This document shows positions 6,401-10,091 of a DNA stretch of 10,091 nt, piece by piece (within the stretch, counting starts at the first letter, position 1; every line of letters begins with the position of its first letter). Source of the DNA: Desulfobacteraceae bacterium. GTDB taxonomy: Bacteria; Desulfobacterota; Desulfobacteria; Desulfobacterales; UBA11574. A program made the position numbers and the translations under genes. Under the pieces are notes generated by a model. The model was not told where the DNA came from and did not search any database. It saw only the letters and a program-made list of their open reading frames with translations. The stretch spans positions 1 through 10,091 of the forward strand of contig PKTV01000405.1 in the NCBI GenBank assembly GCA_002868985.1. Direction: 5' to 3'.

Positions 6401-8026
6401 ATGAAACGACATCCACTGGCTGGAAAGCCGCCTCCAAAGTCAATGCTGGTCAATATCCCCAGGTTGGTTGCGTCTTACTATACTCTGGAACCATCAGGTT
6501 CGGTATCATTTGGAACCTCCGGACACAGGGGCTGTGCCTTTAAAGGCACGTTTAATGAGATGCATATCGCTTCTACCGCACAAGCCATTTGCGAATATCG
6601 GGCATCAAAGAGAATCAACGGCCCCCTGTTCCTGGGTTTTGACACCCATGCGCTATCCGAAGCCGCATTCAGGACATCCCTGGAAGTTTTTTCTGCCAAC
6701 GGAGTCAACGTGGTTATCCATGATAAAGACGAATACACCCCAACGCCGGTCATTTCCTTTCTAATACTGGAATACAACAAGGGAAAAACAAAAGGATTTG
6801 CAGACGGCGTGGTGATCACGCCCTCTCACAATCCACCCCAGGACGGCGGATTCAAATACAACCCCCCTCAGGGCGGTCCTGCAGATGTGGATGTCACCGG
6901 CTGGGTTCAGGACCGGGCAAACCAGCTCATGAATTCCGATATATCGCATATCACGAGGATGCCCTATGAAAAAGCACTTCAGGCCCATACAACCCACACG
7001 CAGGATTTCATTACGCCATTCGTTGACGCGCTGTCTCAGGTCATCGATATGGAGATCATTCAAAAGCAGGGCGTCCGGATCGGTGTGGACCCTATGGGGG
7101 GTTCCGGTGTGCATTTCTGGTCACCCATTGCCGAAAAGTACAATCTGAATATTACGATTGTAAACACAGATGTCGACCCGACATTCGGATTTATGACCGT
7201 TGATTCGGATGGAGAAATCCGAATGGACTGCTCCTCTCCCTTTGCCATGGCAAACCTGATCGGTATGGCAGACAAATTCGATATCGCCTGGGGAAATGAT
7301 TCCGACAATGACAGGCATGGCATTGTCTGTCCCAGCGGCCTCATGAACCCGAATCATTACCTGTCCGTCGCCATCTGGTACCTGTTGCGGAATAGGCCAA
7401 AATGGGGAAAAGATCTGGCAATAGGCAAGACATTGGTCAGCAGCAGCATGATCGACAAGGTCGTGGCCGGATTAAAAAGAACGCTTTACGAAGTCCCGGT
7501 CGGGTTTAAGTGGTTTGTTGACGGCATGCTGGGGGGAGCTGTTGCCTTTGGCGGTGAAGAAAGTGCCGGGGCATCCTTTTTGCGAAAAGACGGTGCCGTG
7601 TGGACCACGGACAAAGACGGATTTTGTATGTCGCTACTGGCCGCAGAAATTTTGGCAAAAACAGGAAAAACACCGGATGAAATCTATGCCGACACCTTGA
7701 TCCCCGAATATGGAGAACCGTATTACAAAAGAGTGGACGGCCCGATTTCCGACGAACAGAAAAAGGTTTTAAAAACCTTGACCCCCGACGCCATCAAAAC
7801 ACCCACATTGGCAGGGTTGCCCATTACGGCGGTAATGACCACCGCTCCGGGAAACAACGCCCCAATCGGCGGGGTCAAAGTGGTGATCGAAGATGGTTCC
7901 TGGTTTGCCATCCGGCCGTCAGGTACAGAACCCAAAATGAAGCTTTATATCGAAAGCTTTGGCGAAGAAAAACGCTGGCAGCAAATCCACGATGAAGCAT
8001 TACCGCTGATATTTGGGGGGAAATAG
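6401..8026 (+). CDS. pgm: Phosphoglucomutase (alpha-D-glucose phosphate-specific)
   Basis: This 541-residue enzyme interconverts glucose-1-phosphate and glucose-6-phosphate, linking glycolysis with glycogen and cell-envelope sugar nucleotide synthesis. It is a complete alpha-D-phosphohexomutase: early SFGTSGHRG (36-44), active-site loop TPSHNPPQDGG with the phosphorylated Ser at S142, metal loop GNDSDNDRHG with D300, D302 and D304 for magnesium, sugar-binding GGEESAG (384-390), and the phosphate-binding RPSGTEPK (505-512) in the last domain. The length matches the bacterial pgm subgroup (E. coli Pgm is about 546), and the PPQDGG form of the Ser loop distinguishes it from phosphomannomutase/phosphoglucosamine mutase types. 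GAAAGGAAAAA precedes the ATG. It lies 57 bp after ettA. Cytoplasmic. Confidence 0.96.
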   Translation: MKRHPLAGKPPPKSMLVNIPRLVASYYTLEPSGSVSFGTSGHRGCAFKGTFNEMHIASTAQAICEYRASKRINGPLFLGFDTHALSEAAFRTSLEVFSANGVNVVIHDKDEYTPTPVISFLILEYNKGKTKGFADGVVITPSHNPPQDGGFKYNPPQGGPADVDVTGWVQDRANQLMNSDISHITRMPYEKALQAHTTHTQDFITPFVDALSQVIDMEIIQKQGVRIGVDPMGGSGVHFWSPIAEKYNLNITIVNTDVDPTFGFMTVDSDGEIRMDCSSPFAMANLIGMADKFDIAWGNDSDNDRHGIVCPSGLMNPNHYLSVAIWYLLRNRPKWGKDLAIGKTLVSSSMIDKVVAGLKRTLYEVPVGFKWFVDGMLGGAVAFGGEESAGASFLRKDGAVWTTDKDGFCMSLLAAEILAKTGKTPDEIYADTLIPEYGEPYYKRVDGPISDEQKKVLKTLTPDAIKTPTLAGLPITAVMTTAPGNNAPIGGVKVVIEDGSWFAIRPSGTEPKMKLYIESFGEEKRWQQIHDEALPLIFGGK

Positions 8027-8061
8027 CTTCTAATTCGTTAAAACCGTTCCGGAAATCCGTG

Positions 8062-8080
8062 GATTTGAGGTCCTCAAATC
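8062..8080. repeat. Perfect 9-bp palindrome downstream of pgm
   Basis: GATTTGAGG (8062-8070) and CCTCAAATC (8072-8080) are perfect inverse copies around a single T. As RNA it would fold with a minimal loop (8-bp stem, 3-base loop). No T-run follows in either direction, so it is not a standard intrinsic terminator. TCCGGAAA occurs on both sides (8048-8055 and 8103-8110), hinting at a dispersed intergenic repeat or a protein binding site. Confidence 0.5.
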
Positions 8081-8111
8081 TCCGTTGAGAGCCAAAGCCT
8101 TCGTCCGGAAA

Positions 8112-8163
8112 GATCCGGGCAAGGCCAATTTTGCATAGAGCCCTGAATACCGGATCCTTTTTT
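8112..8163 (+). terminator. Possible intrinsic terminator after pgm
   Basis: GATCCGG (8112-8118) can pair with CCGGATC (8150-8156), and six Ts follow at 8158-8163. The loop is about 31 bases, with some internal pairing (GGGC/GCCC) competing, so the hairpin is not ideal. The position, 86 bp after the pgm stop and before a convergent gene, is right for ending the ettA-pgm transcript. Confidence 0.45.
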
Positions 8164-8196
8164 AGTGACATTTTTTTCCGGTTCGAATCTGATGAT

Positions 8197-8637
8197 TTAC
8201 CACTTTTTGTAAGATAAAAATTTTCCGTTCATTATAATTTTTACACGATCTCCCTTTGGATCTTTCTCTTTTTCGACATCCATGGTAAAATCGATAGCAC
8301 TCATTATTCCGTCACCAAATTTTTCGTGTATAACCGTCTTCAGCGGCATTCCGTAAACTTGCATAATTTCATAAAACCGATAGATCAACGGATCCGTCGG
8401 AACCACAGGGCCCAATCCCTTTGTAGGGCACTCGGTCAGCGCTTCGGCAACATCAGGGTCAAGTCCCAATGCAGATACGATTTTATCGCTTTCTTCCCGA
8501 GAAGCGCTGGCTTGCCTATAAAAAAGGGCCGCAATCCAGACTTCGTTACGTTCCACAACCTTTCCCAAATCAGCAAAACTTAATGATTTCTTTTTCTTGG
8601 CAGCCAAAAGCATTTCAGTAATTTTAGTCTGTTCCAT
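8197..8637 (-). CDS. cynS: Cyanate lyase (cyanase, cyanate hydratase)
   Basis: A 146-residue protein that converts cyanate and bicarbonate to carbamate and carbon dioxide, giving ammonia and two CO2; known cyanases are cytoplasmic decamers. The N-terminal part (about 1-75) is the helix-turn-helix-like domain of cyanases ([18 protein letters not shown]). The C-terminal catalytic domain has [27 protein letters not shown] and the ending GKFLSYKKW. The three catalytic residues are present as R87, E90 and S113, with exactly the spacing of R96, E99 and S122 in the E. coli enzyme. The ATG follows a strong AGGAGGT at 8643-8649. No cynT carbonic anhydrase, cynX transporter or cynR regulator is visible beside it, so it stands outside the classical cyn operon. 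It is convergent with pgm and downstream of the PilZ gene on the same strand. Confidence 0.95.
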   Translation of the reverse strand: MEQTKITEMLLAAKKKKSLSFADLGKVVERNEVWIAALFYRQASASREESDKIVSALGLDPDVAEALTECPTKGLGPVVPTDPLIYRFYEIMQVYGMPLKTVIHEKFGDGIMSAIDFTMDVEKEKDPKGDRVKIIMNGKFLSYKKW

Positions 8638-8642
8638 AATAT

Positions 8643-8649
8643 ACCTCCT
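8643..8649 (-). promoter_or_regulatory. Strong ribosome binding site of cynS
   Basis: AGGAGGT on the minus strand ends five bases before the cynS ATG. It is the best Shine-Dalgarno match in the window and suggests efficient translation of cyanase. Confidence 0.8.
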
Positions 8650-8717
8650 GTGTTTATATGTACCAAATCAGAAAAGAAGCCCCTGATGAAACACTGTCTC
8701 CTGTCATGGCAGGTGGG

Positions 8718-9074
8718 TCAAGCTATGCCCAATAACTTGCTATACGTTTCTAACAACTTTATGACAAACGACACGATTTTTTCATTGGTTTCAAGGAACT
8801 GGATGCCGGTTCGAAATTTTCCAAAATTCGCTGCATTGCAATAAACGACTTTTCCCTTAATGTTCACCGATTCATCTTCGATATCGATGAACAACCGTAT
8901 AATATCTTGCCATTCAAACGGGTCATGGGTTTCTATGAGGATTCCTCCCTGGCTGATATTTATAGACTTTCCTCTCCCCTCCTTGGTCTGGTTGCCGCTG
9001 TCATCCATACAACGATAAGATATGAGGTTATTTATATTGACTCTCGGATGTTTTCTTTTTTCTACAAATGTCAA
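8718..9074 (-). CDS. Single-domain PilZ protein (cyclic-di-GMP receptor)
   Basis: This 118-residue protein is a stand-alone PilZ domain, a family that binds cyclic-di-GMP and passes the signal to motility, exopolysaccharide or other targets. Both binding motifs are intact: RKHPR (R7 and R11 of RxxxR) near the N-terminus and NISQGG (N39, S41, G44 of [D/N]xSxxG), followed by ILIET. The middle (VNIKGKVVYCN) and GKFRTGIQFLE match the later beta strands of the barrel, and a C-terminal helix follows. The start is a TTG at 9074-9072 with GGAG seven bases upstream; no in-frame ATG precedes the RxxxR motif. It ends 80 bp before cynS on the same strand. No output domain is fused, so it must act through a partner that is not identifiable here. 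Cytoplasmic. Confidence 0.88.
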   Translation of the reverse strand: MTFVEKRKHPRVNINNLISYRCMDDSGNQTKEGRGKSINISQGGILIETHDPFEWQDIIRLFIDIEDESVNIKGKVVYCNAANFGKFRTGIQFLETNEKIVSFVIKLLETYSKLLGIA

Positions 9075-9137
9075 GTTTCATCTCCATCCCATTAAGGGGT
9101 TTTTCCGTTAAGCATATTGTTGTCAGCCTCTTTGAAC

Positions 9138-9155
9138 AAAAAAAGGCTTTGCCTC
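9138..9155 (-). terminator. Possible short terminator after the SMP-30-like gene
   Basis: On the minus strand GAGGC-AAA-GCCTT is followed at once by a run of Ts (seven Ts at 9144-9138). The stem is only four pairs plus a G-T, but it lies directly after the stop codon of the beta-propeller gene and before the PilZ gene, where a terminator is expected. Confidence 0.35.
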
Positions 9156-9165
9156 AATTGAAATT

Positions 9166-10091
9166 TTACATATCACCTCTACCAAGTAAAATCACTGAAA
9201 TTGTATACGGCTCGTCGATTTTCGTATTGACAAGCAGCCCAGTTGTATCTTCCCAAGGCATGTCCATGCTCATAACGATCAACTCGTTGCCACGTATGAG
9301 CACTTCGCATGGCTGGTCCAGGGATCCATCGGCCCCGTCTGTATCCGGATTTTTGTGTAATGTTCGAACATTTCCCTTCATATCCACCACGTGAACAGCG
9401 TTATTCAGTATATCAGCAACATATATACGATTGTCTTCCTTTCTCCACACGATACCGTCGGCTGATACCATGTCATTACTCCTGGCAAACAGTCTGGTCT
9501 CGATCGGCTCACCTTTATCGTCGAAACTTGTCTTATAAATTAACCCGTCTTCAATGATACTGGTATAAAGATTTCCGTTTCCGTCCACGGCCACGCCATC
9601 GGCCCCGAACCCGACCCTTCCACTGGAACGAAACACTTCCATCAAATGTCTTTCAGGATTGTTCTCTTCGAAGGGGGGCAATATCAAACAACCGTTTTTC
9701 AACTCGTCAATTTTGAAAGCATAGACTCCGCTGAGAAGTTGTGGATTCTTTTCACCCTTTTTAGGGTACTCGAGAAGCGTTTCTGTAACGAATAAGGTAT
9801 CCCCTTTCCATACCATACCGTTGGCAGCAATGAATCCCTCCACAACAACATCCATGCTAACGGGCATACCGTCTATAACATTGATTCGAAGGAGACGGGA
9901 TTGCTGATGATTATCCCAAAACATCTGCATGTCAGCAACATAAAGATTACCATCAGGTCCGAAAGCACAGTCCATGGGACCGATCTTCCCTGTATCGGGA
10001 TGCATGTCTACTTCACCAAATTCATACCATGTGGTCAGTTCGTTGTTCTTATCGATCTTCACCATTTTAGGTGGAGCGGGCGTTTCAATAA
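9166..10091 (-). CDS. SMP-30/gluconolactonase-like beta-propeller protein (5' end beyond the window)
   Basis: The frame is open from the stop at 9166 to the right edge (308 codons). There is an ATG at 10065, but the frame continues upstream of it (encoding IETPAPPK) and no Shine-Dalgarno sequence precedes it, so the true start is probably outside. Repeated blade motifs are visible: GPDGNLYVADM, ANGMVWKGDTLFVTET, GADGVAVDGNGNLYTSI, SADGIVWRKEDNRIYVADI and NNAVHVVDMKGNV. This NG/DG-x(3)-V...(L/I)YV(A/T) pattern is that of the SMP-30/gluconolactonase/LRE family, six-bladed calcium-binding propellers, many of which hydrolyse sugar lactones, though others are lactonases of different specificity or only structural. 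The substrate cannot be predicted. Whether it carries a signal peptide cannot be seen, as the N-terminus is missing. A short terminator-like hairpin follows the stop codon. Confidence 0.8.
   Translation of the reverse strand, partial: IETPAPPKMVKIDKNNELTTWYEFGEVDMHPDTGKIGPMDCAFGPDGNLYVADMQMFWDNHQQSRLLRINVIDGMPVSMDVVVEGFIAANGMVWKGDTLFVTETLLEYPKKGEKNPQLLSGVYAFKIDELKNGCLILPPFEENNPERHLMEVFRSSGRVGFGADGVAVDGNGNLYTSIIEDGLIYKTSFDDKGEPIETRLFARSNDMVSADGIVWRKEDNRIYVADILNNAVHVVDMKGNVRTLHKNPDTDGADGSLDQPCEVLIRGNELIVMSMDMPWEDTTGLLVNTKIDEPYTISVILLGRGDM

Noticed and set aside
7875..8171. 98-codon minus-strand frame overlapping the end of pgm
   Set aside because: About half lies antisense to the conserved end of pgm and no domain is recognisable; the non-overlapping part is better explained by the intergenic palindrome and repeats.

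Overview
The window looks like chromosomal DNA of a Gram-negative bacterium with moderate to low GC. My best guess is a sulfate-reducing or related Desulfobacterota (deltaproteobacterial) lineage. The grounds are indirect: a lipoprotein signal with a lipobox, a periplasmic-type peptidoglycan amidase, EttA, a PilZ domain protein, and the mix of isochorismatase-like hydrolases with a putative molybdenum-cofactor carrier. No rRNA, tRNA, CRISPR array or transposase gene was seen.

Layout. (1) The left edge carries the first 36 codons of a minus-strand lipoprotein, followed by about 600 bp of AT-rich DNA without a convincing gene. (2) From 718 to 4474 all genes run on the minus strand. In transcription order they are a secreted zinc amidase with three C-terminal repeats, a 192-bp non-coding element bounded by inverted repeats, a stand-alone isochorismatase-family hydrolase, a second isochorismatase-family hydrolase with an N-terminal EF-hand, and a putative molybdenum-cofactor carrier (SLOG/Rossmann family). 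(3) A short divergent intergenic region with a strong dyad symmetry separates these from a plus-strand pair: ettA (ABC-F translational throttle) and pgm (phosphoglucomutase). (4) After pgm there is a perfect palindrome and a possible terminator. Three more minus-strand genes then face pgm: cyanate lyase (cynS), a single-domain PilZ protein, and an SMP-30/gluconolactonase-like beta-propeller that runs off the right edge.

How the genes fit together. ettA and pgm are housekeeping genes (translation control under low energy; glucose-1-P/glucose-6-P interconversion). The two cysteine hydrolases and cyanate lyase all belong to families acting on small C-N or related compounds, so the area has a loose small-molecule hydrolysis or nitrogen flavour, but no complete pathway can be read from it. 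The most unusual items are the EF-hand/isochorismatase fusion beside a plain paralogue, the amidase with a three-fold C-terminal repeat and a probable Cys zinc ligand, and the structured 192-bp element that fills the gap between amidase and hydrolase genes.
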